DNA of 41,095 nucleotides from a bacterium (GCA_023144005.1 JAGLGN010000033.1:1-41095); one strand, 5' to 3'; positions 25,814 to 36,417 are shown, counted from the first letter of the stretch. Numbers and translations are program-made. The notes: a model not told the origin generated them from the sequence alone.

Positions 25814-26847
25814 TGTCTTGAATCACTCCTTTTTATGCTTTCTATGATCTCCATTGCCCCAGGAGATCGGAGGAAGTCATAAGTCGTTTTAGGTACGAGA
25901 TTCTCAATCCTATCCCAACGCCCGTTTCTGATCTCATCACGAACAGCGGATGCGGAAATGCAATCTTCACCGATACCCTTTCTTACTATCTCAACAAGTT
26001 CTATGCCGAATTCCGGCAGAACGGCTTTCATAGTGTTATTATACGAAGATGTGGTCTCGCAATACGGCTCGGTTCCCACAAACCGTACATTTATCCCGAG
26101 TTTCGGGGCAATATGTCTGGCAAATATCCTGATATCAAGAATTGTCTGCTGCTTAACGATTTCAACATTGTCTTCATTTCTGAGAAAGTAGCTGGGAAAA
26201 GTGGAGTTGGAAATGATATATTCTCCTCCGCTTAACACATATGCGTTCTTAATATGCGAAACTCCCTTTTCAATGAGTTCATATCTCGCCTTATACGGAA
26301 ATAGTGACCGGTCCTCACGCACAACAAATACATAAAGATTGTCCACTTCGGCCGCCGCCTTCTCAATCAGGTATTGGTGGCCAAGCGTGAAGGGATTGCA
26401 GTTAACCACCACAGCCCCGTTATTGCCCGCGCGTTTATGCTTACGCATTTCTTCCAAATAGCCCTTCAAGCCATGCGGGCCGATCTCCAAAAGAACAAAT
26501 AAGCGTTCTGACCTTTCTACCTCACGAAAGCCAAGCCCTTCAAAGAGAGCGGCATTCGTCGGGGTAGTAAATAAAAAGAGATGATGTATCCCTCTCTGAT
26601 TCTGATAGCTTATCAGCTCATTTACGATCTTTGTGGTAAGGCCGCCTTCCTGAAATTTCGGATCTACACCAATACATTTGAGGATGTTGCCGGAAAGAGA
26701 ACCGGTGCCGATAAGTTCATCACCGTTAAATAGCCCTACCGTATACTCGACATCCTCTTCAAGCACAAGCCCCAACCGTGAGAGTAATGACTCCGCTTTA
26801 TCCAGCTGCGCACCCTTTAGCACCATTAATGTATAATTGTCAAACAT
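25810..26847 (-). CDS. citC: [Citrate (pro-3S)-lyase] ligase
   Basis: A 345-residue protein of the CitC family, which acetylates the prosthetic group of citrate lyase's acyl carrier protein using acetate and ATP. Residues about 1-130 are a GNAT-like acetyltransferase domain (ELIGTGSLSGNILKCIGV, FKFQEGGLTTKIV-type acetyl-CoA loop, FEGLGFREVE). From about 140 a nucleotidyltransferase domain begins with NCNPFTLGHQYLIEKAA, whose xLGH motif binds ATP. It ends with CISASAVRDEIRNGRW, the matching ISxSxVR motif. Length is normal. No citD, citE, citF or citX is in the window, so it is separated from its usual partners. It abuts the amrS stop without a gap. Confidence 0.9.
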   Translation of the reverse strand: MFDNYTLMVLKGAQLDKAESLLSRLGLVLEEDVEYTVGLFNGDELIGTGSLSGNILKCIGVDPKFQEGGLTTKIVNELISYQNQRGIHHLFLFTTPTNAALFEGLGFREVERSERLFVLLEIGPHGLKGYLEEMRKHKRAGNNGAVVVNCNPFTLGHQYLIEKAAAEVDNLYVFVVREDRSLFPYKARYELIEKGVSHIKNAYVLSGGEYIISNSTFPSYFLRNEDNVEIVKQQTILDIRIFARHIAPKLGINVRFVGTEPYCETTSSYNNTMKAVLPEFGIELVEIVRKGIGEDCISASAVRDEIRNGRWDRIENLVPKTTYDFLRSPGAMEIIESIKRSDSRH

Positions 26848-27852
26848 CTAAAACACCCCGTCCAAAACCGTGCCGCATTTGGGGCATTTGTTGCCGTCCA
26901 GATCTATTCTGACATCATAACCTGTTCTTGTGATCAATGTCTTTCCGCAAGAAGAACAAATGGTATCAGATACATCTTCAAAATAAAAATTGCCTACATA
27001 TACATACTTCAAGAATTCCATCGCCCTCTTTCGGGCAGCGAGCAATGCTTCCGGGGTCGTGGGAGGGTTCTTCTCCAAATTCATGGGGAAGTATCTTGAA
27101 ATATGAAAAGGGATCTCCGCACCCAAATTCTTTATCCAGATCGCCATTTGCTCGATCTCGTCTATCGAATCCACATGGCCTGTGACCATCAGATGTGTTA
27201 TTTCTATGTGAACCCCCGCATTGTACATTCTTGAGATGGTATTCAAAGTAACTCCGAGGTCTCCTCCGACATAATCCCTGTATGTCCCTGCATCAATAGA
27301 TTTAAGGTCAACATTAGCGGCATCGATAAAGGGCATCAATTTGTCAAGAGGAGCTGGATTGATCTGTCCATTGGTCACCAGAACATTCTTCAATCCATCC
27401 CGGCGCGCAAGCTCCGCGGTCTCCAGCATAAATTCATAGTTAACCAAGGGTTCATTATATGTAAAAGCTATTCCAAAAGACCCCCTGTCAACAGCGGTCT
27501 TTACGATGGATTCAGGAGTTGCATTGGGTATAAGCACGAAATCCTTGCAGTCCGGTTCGCCTGCGCCGGAGATCGATACATTCTGACAAAAGGGACATTT
27601 AAGATTGCATCCGAATGACCCTACGGAAAAGATCATCTTTCCGGGGAAATAGTTATATAGAGGTTTCTTCTCTATCGGATCCAGCCCAGCACCGGAAATT
27701 ACTCCGTAACTGTTGGCAAAGAGTTTCCCCTCTTCACATGTCCTTACCCCGCAGAAACCCTTGCCGCCATCTTCAATAATACATGATCTTGGACAGAGCT
27801 CGCACTTCACTGAATTATCCGAAACCTTATGATAAAATAACGCCTCTTTCAT
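26848..27852 (-). CDS. amrS: AmmeMemoRadiSam system radical SAM enzyme
   Basis: A 334-residue radical SAM enzyme of the AmrS/PflA-like type. It has an N-terminal CELCPRSCIIEDGGKGFCGVR (in parts), then DPIEKKPLYNYFPG and the cluster motif CNLKCPFCQN (CxxxCxxC). ITFTYNEP-like FTYNEPLVNYEF, the glycine-rich NGQINP segment and a C-terminal zinc ribbon (CSSCG...CPKCG, about 300-328) follow. Named for its co-occurrence with AMMECR1 and Memo proteins, neither of which is in this window. Reaction unknown. Overlaps the DUF4416 gene by 4 bp. Confidence 0.92.
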   Translation of the reverse strand: MKEALFYHKVSDNSVKCELCPRSCIIEDGGKGFCGVRTCEEGKLFANSYGVISGAGLDPIEKKPLYNYFPGKMIFSVGSFGCNLKCPFCQNVSISGAGEPDCKDFVLIPNATPESIVKTAVDRGSFGIAFTYNEPLVNYEFMLETAELARRDGLKNVLVTNGQINPAPLDKLMPFIDAANVDLKSIDAGTYRDYVGGDLGVTLNTISRMYNAGVHIEITHLMVTGHVDSIDEIEQMAIWIKNLGAEIPFHISRYFPMNLEKNPPTTPEALLAARKRAMEFLKYVYVGNFYFEDVSDTICSSCGKTLITRTGYDVRIDLDGNKCPKCGTVLDGVF

Positions 27853-28382
27853 CTTCCACCGCTCCGGGAGCTTATCTTGAGATAGTCCCTGGCCTGCATA
27901 ATGAATTCCTGAGTGTCTTCGCGCTGATAATCCCTGTATGTCCAGGGCAGCAGCTGAAATTTCTTGTCTCTGTAATAAAGGGTCACTTCCGCGTATATCC
28001 CGTCTTTTAAATATATCCTATGAAAGAAATTCTTTGTGGAAGCAAGGACCACATTCGCGAGCGAGATATACCCTACATCGAAATTCACCCTTCTTTTGCC
28101 CCCTTTGCTGAATTTATCTTCAAGCTCATTGGAGCGTATCTTGAATGAAGGAAGATCAGCGGGATCAAAGAGTTTGTCCGTGTAGATATAGTATTTTCCG
28201 ATCCTTTCACCCATCTCTTCATCATAATAATCCGTGATCGCCGAAAAATCTATGAGCGGAGATCGGCCTTTTATGTTGCCGAAACAGGAAAATGGTGCCC
28301 AGTCGTCGATATAGCCCTGCTCGTATGGAACCATGATGCCAGCAAATAAGAGAACCCGGGAGGCAGGTACTATATCACCCAT
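27849..28382 (-). CDS. DUF4416 protein
   Basis: A 177-residue soluble protein of the DUF4416 family. Recognisable segments are LLFAGIMVP near the start, [21 protein letters not shown] (in parts, about 45-65), [40 protein letters not shown] (in parts, about 97-119), then [17 protein letters not shown] and LPWTYRDYQ. The family is small, widespread in anaerobes and uncharacterised. The start ATG sits within the last 8 bases of hslV, so it is translationally coupled. Confidence 0.88.
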   Translation of the reverse strand: MGDIVPASRVLLFAGIMVPYEQGYIDDWAPFSCFGNIKGRSPLIDFSAITDYYDEEMGERIGKYYIYTDKLFDPADLPSFKIRSNELEDKFSKGGKRRVNFDVGYISLANVVLASTKNFFHRIYLKDGIYAEVTLYYRDKKFQLLPWTYRDYQREDTQEFIMQARDYLKISSRSGGR

Positions 28383-28911
28383 CCAACTCCTCTATTGTCA
28401 GATTTGAATTGGTGTATATACAGATCTCCGACGCTATGATCAGCGCTTTTTCTACAATATCACGGGCCGAAAGGTCTGTGTTCTTATACAATGCCATCGC
28501 GGCGGCATGAGCATATGAACCGCCGGAGCCGATCGCCAGGATATCATCTTCTCTATTCAGCACATCGCCTGTCCCTGAAATAAGAAGGGAGGAAGAACTG
28601 TTGACCGCGATCATCATCGCCTCCAATCTCCTCAGCATTCGATCTGTCCGCCATAATTTCGCGAGTTCTACCGATGCCTTCAGGAGATTATCCGGATAAT
28701 TTTTCAGAAATCCCTGCAATTTTTCAAAAAGAGTGAAGGCATCCGCGGTCGCGCCGGCAAAACCGGTCACCACATTGAATTCATCCAATTTCCTTATCTT
28801 TTTCGCATCGCTTTTAACAATGGTGTCTCCGAGTGTTACCTGGCCGTCTCCACCCACAACAACCTTTCCATTCCTTCTGACCGATAGTATTGTAGTTCCT
28901 TTGAACATCAT
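28375..28911 (-). CDS. hslV: ATP-dependent protease subunit HslV
   Basis: A 178-residue proteasome-like peptidase subunit that works with the ATPase HslU in the cytoplasm. It has [25 protein letters not shown] (in parts) at the N-terminus, [57 protein letters not shown] and [14 protein letters not shown]. The catalytic N-terminal Thr follows a short MMFKG leader that must be removed, as in Thermotoga-type HslV rather than the MTT start of E. coli. The ATG at 28911 touches the SD AGGAGG; the next ATG (28908) is better spaced. hslU is not adjacent. Confidence 0.95.
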   Translation of the reverse strand: MMFKGTTILSVRRNGKVVVGGDGQVTLGDTIVKSDAKKIRKLDEFNVVTGFAGATADAFTLFEKLQGFLKNYPDNLLKASVELAKLWRTDRMLRRLEAMMIAVNSSSSLLISGTGDVLNREDDILAIGSGGSYAHAAAMALYKNTDLSARDIVEKALIIASEICIYTNSNLTIEELDG

Positions 28912-30005
28912 TCCTCCTGAAAAAGCAGTGTTCCTATCTTTTCCGCAGCATGTGAAGCATAGTGTTCCGTTCCAAGTATATCATTGAGTTCTTCCGCTAC
29001 TTCCCGCTTCTTGGCGGATATATCATCCTTAAGAGAGCTATTTATGAACTCCCCGATAAGATCGGAATTTGCGCGATGCTGGATGAACTCAGGGAACTCT
29101 TCACGGTTCAATAAAATATTAGGCAAGCCGATATGTTCGATTTTCGCAAGTTTTTTGGCGATCATATAAGTAATTGGGCTCACCTTGTATATTATTGCGA
29201 AAGGGATTCCCAGCAAAGCCGCTTCAAGTGTTGCGGTACCCGACGATATGAGAGCGCATCGGCATTGAGAAAGGAGTTCCAGAAAACGCGAAGTAAAGAC
29301 CTCCGCTTCTGTCCCGCTTTCCTTCACGATCTTCCTTGTAAATCCCAGCAGATCCTCAGGTACATTTACCACGATCGGGATCCCGACGTCGCATTTGTGT
29401 ACGCTTTCCAGCATTACCGGGAGATTCCGCATTACCTCATTACCTCTGGAGCCGGGAAATAGCCCGAATTTTTCGCGCACTCCCTCTTGATCTGACATTT
29501 TAAATTTCAAGATCCTGTCCTTTACAGGATTTCCGACATAATAACAATCGCTCCCATAGATCTCTCTTTCAAAAGGAATGATCGAAAGCATCAGATCGGA
29601 GTACTTTCTTACCTTGAATTTTCTCTTTTCTTTCCAAGCCCAAACCTGGGGCAGAACATAGTAACAGGTTTTAAATCCCTTTATTTTCGCCCATTTGATC
29701 ATATTGAGATTGAATCCCGGATAATCAATAGCAATGATAAGATCGGGATGCTGCTCAATTATCGCCTTCTTGATCATCTTTCTGATCTTCAGAAGATGCG
29801 GGAGCTTTTTAAGAACCTCGGTAAAACCGGTAACACTCAACTTCTCAATGGAAAGCAGCTGACGGCATCCCCCGGCTTTCATTTGAGAGCCGCATATTCC
29901 TGTAAATTCCATATCGCTGCCGGCATTACCGCTCAAAGCCCTGATAAGATCAGCGCCGCGGGTGTCCCCGGATTCCTCTCCTATCAGAAAGAAGACCTTT
30001 TTCAT
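28908..30005 (-). CDS. lpxB: Lipid-A-disaccharide synthase
   Basis: A 365-residue GT19 glycosyltransferase joining lipid X to UDP-diacylglucosamine on the inner face of the inner membrane, a committed step of lipid A synthesis. It has [20 protein letters not shown] (about 4-23), [86 protein letters not shown] and [18 protein letters not shown]. The ATG at 30005 ([14 protein letters not shown]) is chosen because homology begins there and it overlaps the upstream stop by 4 bases; a longer in-frame ORF start at 30104 lies inside the previous gene. Evidence for an LPS-bearing outer membrane. Confidence 0.96.
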   Translation of the reverse strand: MKKVFFLIGEESGDTRGADLIRALSGNAGSDMEFTGICGSQMKAGGCRQLLSIEKLSVTGFTEVLKKLPHLLKIRKMIKKAIIEQHPDLIIAIDYPGFNLNMIKWAKIKGFKTCYYVLPQVWAWKEKRKFKVRKYSDLMLSIIPFEREIYGSDCYYVGNPVKDRILKFKMSDQEGVREKFGLFPGSRGNEVMRNLPVMLESVHKCDVGIPIVVNVPEDLLGFTRKIVKESGTEAEVFTSRFLELLSQCRCALISSGTATLEAALLGIPFAIIYKVSPITYMIAKKLAKIEHIGLPNILLNREEFPEFIQHRANSDLIGEFINSSLKDDISAKKREVAEELNDILGTEHYASHAAEKIGTLLFQEE

Positions 30006-30589
30006 GAAAAGAGCGGCTCCAGTAATCGGATCAGTCGAAGGCATATACGAAAACGCATCTCCAATAGGACAATAACGGGCAGGAGTGTCTCCAGAACATA
30101 CCATATCTTCAAAGAAGGCAATTGCTCATTCTCACGCTGAAAGAGATCCTTGAAACTGAACTTGACGCGGGGAATGAACAAAGGCGTTTTAGAGCGGTAT
30201 ACATTGTATCCGGAAAATCGTTTCTTCAGGAAATATTCCTTTTTTCCGATAACGATCAGCATCAAGATGATAAATAGCAGAAGCGCGATTATCACTTGAT
30301 AAACATTATTCATATACAAAAGGATCGCAAGGAATTGAAGGGCAATACCAAACTCGTCGGGGTGCCTGGAAAGCTTATAGAAGCACTCCGCTTTTTTGGC
30401 TTGAACGAAAATCGCTCTTCTTGAGGAAAAGATCCTGAACAGGGCACCGAAAAGGATGAAAATAAGGGTAATGATGAATTTCCAATTTGCGGGATCATGC
30501 TTCCCCATTATGATCATTACAAAAATGAAGATCTCGAAGAGATATTTAAACCATCTCTCCCCTTTATACACATACCCTGTTCCATTCAT
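30002..30589 (-). CDS. Isoprenylcysteine/phospholipid methyltransferase-like membrane protein
   Basis: A 195-residue membrane protein with about five hydrophobic helices. The ICMT/PEMT/NnrU-type signatures are present: KLSRHPDEFG (about 72-81, the RHP motif that binds SAM) and later EYFLKKRFSGYNVYRSKTPLFIPR (in parts, about 118-141). The position between yajC and lpxB suggests envelope lipid metabolism, but the substrate is unknown. A C-terminal extra helix (about 165-190) goes beyond the usual minimal fold. Starts 3 bp after yajC and overlaps lpxB by 4 bp. Confidence 0.7.
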   Translation of the reverse strand: MNGTGYVYKGERWFKYLFEIFIFVMIIMGKHDPANWKFIITLIFILFGALFRIFSSRRAIFVQAKKAECFYKLSRHPDEFGIALQFLAILLYMNNVYQVIIALLLFIILMLIVIGKKEYFLKKRFSGYNVYRSKTPLFIPRVKFSFKDLFQRENEQLPSLKIWYVLETLLPVIVLLEMRFRICLRLIRLLEPLFS

Positions 30590-30592
30590 GAA

Positions 30593-32100
<1,508 letters not shown>

Positions 32101-32102
32101 TC

Positions 32103-32130
32103 ATTATAGCATATAAAGGCTGATTTGCAA
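32103..32130 (-). promoter_or_regulatory. Promoter of the tgt operon (near-leaderless)
   Basis: Minus strand -35 TTGCAA (32125-32130), 16-base spacer, -10 TATAAT (32103-32108). Expected +1 near 32096, two bases before the tgt ATG at 32094; no room for an SD. Confidence 0.75.
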
Positions 32131-32379
32131 GATGTTACTAGGGAGAAAATTGAGGTTAGAGGCTTGAGGTTGGAGGTTGGAGTTTGGCTAGAGAATGGGA
32201 GAATGAAAAATGAATAATGAAAGAGGAGCGGGTGTGAATATTGCTTTATTCTCCTCACTTTACACCTCACACACCACACTTCACACTTTCTTTTGCACTT
32301 GTCCCTTCTCCACCTATAAACCTATCACCCTATCAACCTATCGCCCTATCACCCAATATTCCCTTTTCACTACTTGTTA
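32131..32379. repeat. Non-coding module mosaic before tgt
   Basis: No gene. 32151-32182 is a run of gaggttggaggtt-like words similar to 3117-3140. 32228-32292 is an inverted, imperfect copy of 15581-15632. 32311-32352 is a degenerate tandem of cctatcaacctatc-type words of about 8 bases. It lies between the tgt promoter and the phosphatase stop. Confidence 0.7.
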
Positions 32380-33024
32380 TCAGTCATCTCCTATTATTAT
32401 ATCGGTAATTCCTAATGTGCTATTTAATGAAGTCAGAACAAAGCCCGACTCAGGTGAATGCTCTAACGTGGAAATCGAGCAATTATCCAGCCGGAGCTTC
32501 CAAAAATACGGCGCGTTCATTCCCAGTAGACCTGCAATTAAACACTTGAATACGCTGCGGTGTGAAACTATGGCAAAAACGCCGGGCGTCTGGTCATTCC
32601 CTATCAGATCCCTAAGTCCCGCTACAGCCCTTTCCCGTACATCACTGATCATCTCTCCCCCGGGTATAAGCAGGTCTTCGGGAGTACTGAGCCATTTGCG
32701 CCATAGATCGGGATATTGCTTTTGTACATCCGCCTTTGCCTTTGCTTGCCATTCCCCCACATCAATATTCTGAAAGCTGACACATTGCGTGACAGGTGCA
32801 CCGATCTCTGAAGATATTATGTCAGCGGTCTCGATCGATCTTTTCAAAGGTGAGGAAAATATTGCTTCAATACCGAGACCTTTCAGCTTTAATGCTGTTG
32901 TCAACGCCTGTTTACGCCCATTTTCATTTAATGGAATATCCGCTCTGCCTCTGAAGATCGACTCTTTATTATATACTGTTTCTCCATGCCTGATCAGATA
33001 CACTACCCTAGTGTTCTGATTCAT
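32380..33024 (-). CDS. Histidine phosphatase superfamily (phosphoglycerate mutase-like) protein
   Basis: A 214-residue phosphatase. The catalytic RHGETVYN (about 13-20) holds the phospho-accepting His; FRGRADIPLNENGRKQA, SSPLKRSIETADII, GEWQAKAKADV and the second His in VSHRSVFKCLI follow. The last motif has Arg where most members have Gly (SHG). Substrate is not predictable; cobalamin or sugar-phosphate phosphatases are options. Its ATG lies in the terminal inverted repeat of the MITE-like element and gives MNQNT before the native VVYLIRHGE. A GTG just before YLIRHG may be the ancestral start. It follows recX across the 271-bp element. Confidence 0.88.
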   Translation of the reverse strand: MNQNTRVVYLIRHGETVYNKESIFRGRADIPLNENGRKQALTTALKLKGLGIEAIFSSPLKRSIETADIISSEIGAPVTQCVSFQNIDVGEWQAKAKADVQKQYPDLWRKWLSTPEDLLIPGGEMISDVRERAVAGLRDLIGNDQTPGVFAIVSHRSVFKCLIAGLLGMNAPYFWKLRLDNCSISTLEHSPESGFVLTSLNSTLGITDIIIGDD

Positions 33025-33281
33025 AATTGCGACTCCAATGGAATGTTTAGATTTGAGTCAAATCCAACGAACAATGAGCGTGGCGTGCCCTTTATGGTCC
33101 GTAAGCGAAGAGAGAGGAAGAAATTTACCAAAGATAACATTCCCTTCGGGCTGAGGTTCTTTTCCTCCCTTCTGCGTTGCTCATTGCTTACATACCGCAG
33201 TGGGTGTGCTGCGCTCCTCGCGCCTTGAATACGGAACAAAATACCATCAGCCATTGCTGTCGCCTTTATAAAACAGATCAC
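33011..33281 (-). mobile_element. MITE-like element, complete copy
   Basis: A 271-bp A+B unit between recX and the phosphatase gene. Ends are gtgttctgattcataa (33011) and the inverse of gtgatctgttttataa (33281), matching at 13 of 16 positions. Both sides are flanked by TA (33009-33010, 33282-33283), as expected for a TA target duplication (IS630/Tc1-like behaviour, inference). Its minus-strand frame (GTG at 33281, 86 codons) begins on the recX stop and ends in a TGA overlapping the phosphatase ATG (ATGA). The frame contains MADGILFRIQGARSAA and SPKGMLSLVNFFLSLR, shared with the array at 15.8-16.6 kb. No transposase. Confidence 0.8.
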
Positions 33282-33889
33282 TATTCACTTCCGATCACCT
33301 CTCTTATCATATCGTATCTGAATCCCCGCCTTGTCAGGTGATTCAATGCCAGCTGCCTCTTTTTCATCGGATTGCTCTCTTTTCTTCTCGCCATATATTT
33401 ATCAAAGGCCTGCCGGCATACCTCGTGGAAATCCACCTTTTCAAATAAAACCTCTTCCGCTTTCAGCCCTTTTTCATACATTTTCTTTCTGATATATGAC
33501 GGTCCGTACCCCTTGCGGGTCAATGACCTGATCATCGCTTCAGCTGCCCTTTCATCGCAAAGATAATTATTCTCAGACAGTTTATCAATGACCTCATTGA
33601 TAACATCCTGAGGCACCTGCCTCTGCTTCAAACGCTTTCTTAATTCCGCCTCGGAACGCTCCGAATTTCCAAGCCAACGGAGGCAGTAGGAAAGCTCATA
33701 TTTATATAAAGATGTTAAAATCTCCTTATACATATCATCATCTATGTCCTTGATCCTTCGCAGCCTATATCTTGATACTATTCTTTTAGGAAGGTATAGC
33801 TTTTCACCACTTTCAAAAGCTATCAGGACTCGAGTAGTTCGACTTAAGCCTACCTCAATCGAGGAGTTGGTATTAATTATTCTTCTCAT
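33281..33889 (-). CDS. recX: RecX regulatory protein
   Basis: A 202-residue helical protein of the RecX family, which modulates RecA filaments. The typical three-helix repeats are seen: ALNYCLRWLGNSERSEAELRKRLKQR-like SYCLRWLGNSERSEAELRKR (about 67-86), VINEVIDKLSENNYLCDERAAEAMIR (in parts, about 96-121), KGYGPSYIRKKMYEKGL and the last helix with LNHLTRRGFRYDMIREVI. Its TAG stop is formed by the TA target site and the first base of the MITE-like element; the pre-insertion sequence would also have given TAG. The ATG overlaps the batB stop by 4 bp. recA is not in the window. Confidence 0.9.
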   Translation of the reverse strand: MRRIINTNSSIEVGLSRTTRVLIAFESGEKLYLPKRIVSRYRLRRIKDIDDDMYKEILTSLYKYELSYCLRWLGNSERSEAELRKRLKQRQVPQDVINEVIDKLSENNYLCDERAAEAMIRSLTRKGYGPSYIRKKMYEKGLKAEEVLFEKVDFHEVCRQAFDKYMARRKESNPMKKRQLALNHLTRRGFRYDMIREVIGSE

Positions 33890-34872
33890 ATCAACATCAA
33901 AAATACCGAGATCATAAATAGCAGAAAAGCTGCCATAAGAAACCTTACATATATATTCTTTGTCAAGAAAAAATCACGCTTCGAACTCTTTTGCTTCAAC
34001 CCGCCTTTGGAGACCGCCTCGTATAATTTCTTCCCCGTGACCGCGGTTGAGCTGAAGTACTTCCCCGAAGTGGAGCTTGCGATCCTTTTCAGGTTTTCCT
34101 TATTCAATTTGGAGATAACCTCTTTTCCTTTGTACTTCTTATAACGCTTTCGATCATAAAAAAAGCCGCTTACCACTTCTGGAATGCGTGCACCCTTTTC
34201 AGTTCCGGTACCTACCGTATATGCCTTTATATGCGCACCCTTCAATTTTGTCAGGATATCTGAAAGATCCTCATTCTCAAGGTTCTCACCGTCGGAGAAA
34301 ACGGCAATGGCACCACCGTCTGCTGCCTTCTGACGATTCATAGCCGCAAAAGCCCTTTCCAGGCCGGTCTTAAGAGAACTGCCGCCAGAAACCAGCAATG
34401 ATGTGTCTATATCTTCAATAAAATTCTTTACCGCATCATGATCCGTTGTCAATGGGCAGTAGAACACCGATTTGTCCGCAAAGAGGACTATGCCGAAACG
34501 ATCGCTCCCCGAGGCAGCAACAATATCCTTCATCAGCATCTTCGCCCTTTCCAAGCGATTCGGCATTACATCCTCCGCAAGCATCGAGGTCGAGATATCA
34601 ACAACAAAGAGTATATTCCCCCCGGAAACAAGTTCTTTCATCTTCTCATTGGGAATGGAAGGCCCCATCAATGCGATAACAACTAAAATTACAGAGATTA
34701 TTCTCACCCCGAGAGAGAACAGGGATTTGATGCCGAAAGTAAAATTGAAATTATTCTTCCACCTGGGATCTCTAAAGGCCTTGTAATGCTTTATCGCCTG
34801 TGTAAAAAGCATATACGCAAGAAATATTACGGGTATAAGCAGAAATATGTACAAGGGCTGTTGTATTGTCAT
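33886..34872 (-). CDS. batB: BatB-like VWA-domain membrane protein
   Basis: A 328-residue protein with N-terminal membrane helices (about 7-25 and 52-70), a von Willebrand A domain (about 85-260) and a last helix (about 308-327). The MIDAS metal site DISTS (D92, S94, S96) is complete, with a later GGSSLKTGL and FSDGE. The architecture is that of the Bacteroides aerotolerance BatA/BatB pair. The VWA domain faces the periplasm and is thought to act in envelope stress or protein assembly. Overlaps batA by 4 bp and recX by 4 bp. Confidence 0.83.
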   Translation of the reverse strand: MTIQQPLYIFLLIPVIFLAYMLFTQAIKHYKAFRDPRWKNNFNFTFGIKSLFSLGVRIISVILVVIALMGPSIPNEKMKELVSGGNILFVVDISTSMLAEDVMPNRLERAKMLMKDIVAASGSDRFGIVLFADKSVFYCPLTTDHDAVKNFIEDIDTSLLVSGGSSLKTGLERAFAAMNRQKAADGGAIAVFSDGENLENEDLSDILTKLKGAHIKAYTVGTGTEKGARIPEVVSGFFYDRKRYKKYKGKEVISKLNKENLKRIASSTSGKYFSSTAVTGKKLYEAVSKGGLKQKSSKRDFFLTKNIYVRFLMAAFLLFMISVFLMLI

Positions 34873-35828
34873 AGGCGCAGCAACTCCCTGTAATTCAGGA
34901 TCAGAAGGTCAAATATCATCAGAAAGAAAAGAAGCAGGGTCAACAGCCGGTATTTAGGGTAGAAGACCTTCTTCGTGACAGTAGCTACCTTTTTCTTCTC
35001 AAGCCGCTCTATCCGCCTGTATGCGTCCTTAAGGCCCTTTTCATCATTCCCCCGGAAATATACTCCCCCTGTGCTTCTCGCAACCTCAGTGAGCAATTTC
35101 TCATTGAGTTTTGAAACGCTTTTGTGAGTGATGCCGAATATATCCTTCTGAGTGAAGACATGGCCCTCAATCGTTCCCATCCCTACCGTATATATCCTTA
35201 TATTTTCCTTTGCCGCGATTTCTGCAACACGCTTGGGGGGCGCACCTTTATTACTCTCACCGTCGGTTAGAAGAACTATGACCCTTTCCTTTGAACGTCC
35301 GCTCTTTTCAAGTCTATTTATTGCCACACCAAGGGCATCTCCGATAGCAGTACCTCCGATGCGCACCATTCCTGTTTCCGCCTCGCTGAGCATCACCCGA
35401 AGGAGTTCCGAGTCAAAGGTAAGCGGAGATTGAGTAAAGGCAAATCCGGAAAACAGTATCAGTCCCATCCTGTTTCCGCTCATTCTCTCAATAAATTCAG
35501 AAACTACCCCCTTAGCTGATTCCAGACGGTTGGGAGCGAAATCTGTGGCTTCCATGCTTCCGGATACATCAAAACAGATCATAAGATCCAGCGTAAGGCG
35601 TTCCTGACGCTTCTCCTGCCAGGAATATCCCGGTTTTGCCAATAGTAAAATAAATATGATGAGGATAAGAGGGATCAGGAAGATGAAGTACTTATCCCGA
35701 TGTTTCTTTTTAGAATACTGTGCTGATGAAAAAAAAAGGGCCTTTCCCCTCTTGAGGAAAAGCCCTGTTATGATCGAGATAACCGGGATTATCAGAAGCA
35801 GAAGAAGATCCCAGTTGTTAAATGTCAT
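34869..35828 (-). CDS. batA: BatA-like VWA-domain membrane protein
   Basis: A 319-residue protein with two N-terminal helices (about 8-25 and 47-64), a VWA domain (about 78-255) and a C-terminal helix (about 295-315). The MIDAS DVSGS (D87, S89, S91) is intact; FSGFAFTQSPLT, GGTAIGDALGVAINRL and LLTDGESNKG complete it. BatA proteins normally lie after moxR and a DUF58 gene; here the upstream gene is rpmA, with which it shares one base. The moxR/DUF58 partners must be elsewhere or missing. Confidence 0.85.
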   Translation of the reverse strand: MTFNNWDLLLLLIIPVISIITGLFLKRGKALFFSSAQYSKKKHRDKYFIFLIPLILIIFILLLAKPGYSWQEKRQERLTLDLMICFDVSGSMEATDFAPNRLESAKGVVSEFIERMSGNRMGLILFSGFAFTQSPLTFDSELLRVMLSEAETGMVRIGGTAIGDALGVAINRLEKSGRSKERVIVLLTDGESNKGAPPKRVAEIAAKENIRIYTVGMGTIEGHVFTQKDIFGITHKSVSKLNEKLLTEVARSTGGVYFRGNDEKGLKDAYRRIERLEKKKVATVTKKVFYPKYRLLTLLLFFLMIFDLLILNYRELLRL

Positions 35829-36085
35829 TACACCTTGTCAGTGTAAACGTTAGCGAACCTTCCGTGGCGGTTTCGGGTGAATTTCACATATCCCTGCTCC
35901 AGAGCAAAAAGAGTATGATCTCTGCCGATACCAACATTCTTACCGGGTTTAAAGCGGGTTCCTCTCTGCCTTACCAGAATTGTTCCTGCTTTGATGAGCT
36001 GTCCGTCGAATCTCTTGACCCCTAAATATTTAGGATTACTGTCTCGACCGTTCCTAGATGATCCTGATGCCTTTTTATGTGCCAT
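35828..36085 (-). CDS. rpmA: 50S ribosomal protein L27
   Basis: An 85-residue ribosomal protein near the peptidyl transferase centre. It has the family start [26 protein letters not shown] (in parts) and [12 protein letters not shown]-type [20 protein letters not shown]. There is no N-terminal extension of the kind cleaved by Prp in Firmicutes, in line with a Gram-negative. Follows rplU by 9 bp. The usual third gene obgE is replaced by batA. Confidence 0.97.
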   Translation of the reverse strand: MAHKKASGSSRNGRDSNPKYLGVKRFDGQLIKAGTILVRQRGTRFKPGKNVGIGRDHTLFALEQGYVKFTRNRHGRFANVYTDKV

Positions 36086-36094
36086 AAGTCTCTC

Positions 36095-36397
36095 CTAACC
36101 TACCTTGATGTCCTTGATCATTACCTGAGAAAGTAATTGTCTGTGACCCTTGGTAAGATGGTAATTTTTTCTTCTTTTGAATTTAAAAGCGATGACCTTC
36201 TTGTCTTTGAAATTTTTGATGACCTCACCGTCAACGATGATCTTTGAAGGATCAACTATTTTCATCTTATCGTCCATTGCGAATTTGACATCAAAATTTA
36301 TCGCCTCGCCGGCTTTGATCTTTAAATACTCGACATTAATGGTGTCGCCCTTTTTTACCTTATACTGTTTTCCGCCAGTAGCTATAACTACAAACAT
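36095..36397 (-). CDS. rplU: 50S ribosomal protein L21
   Basis: A 100-residue ribosomal protein beginning [14 protein letters not shown] and ending [21 protein letters not shown] (in parts), both family hallmarks. The ATG at 36397 is chosen because the SD GGAGG lies 5 bases upstream; an in-frame TTG at 36409 overlaps the SD. A perfect-consensus promoter lies just upstream. First gene of rplU-rpmA-batA-batB-recX. Confidence 0.97.
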   Translation of the reverse strand: MFVVIATGGKQYKVKKGDTINVEYLKIKAGEAINFDVKFAMDDKMKIVDPSKIIVDGEVIKNFKDKKVIAFKFKRRKNYHLTKGHRQLLSQVMIKDIKVG

Positions 36398-36417
36398 AAA
36401 AACCTCCAATAGAAGAC

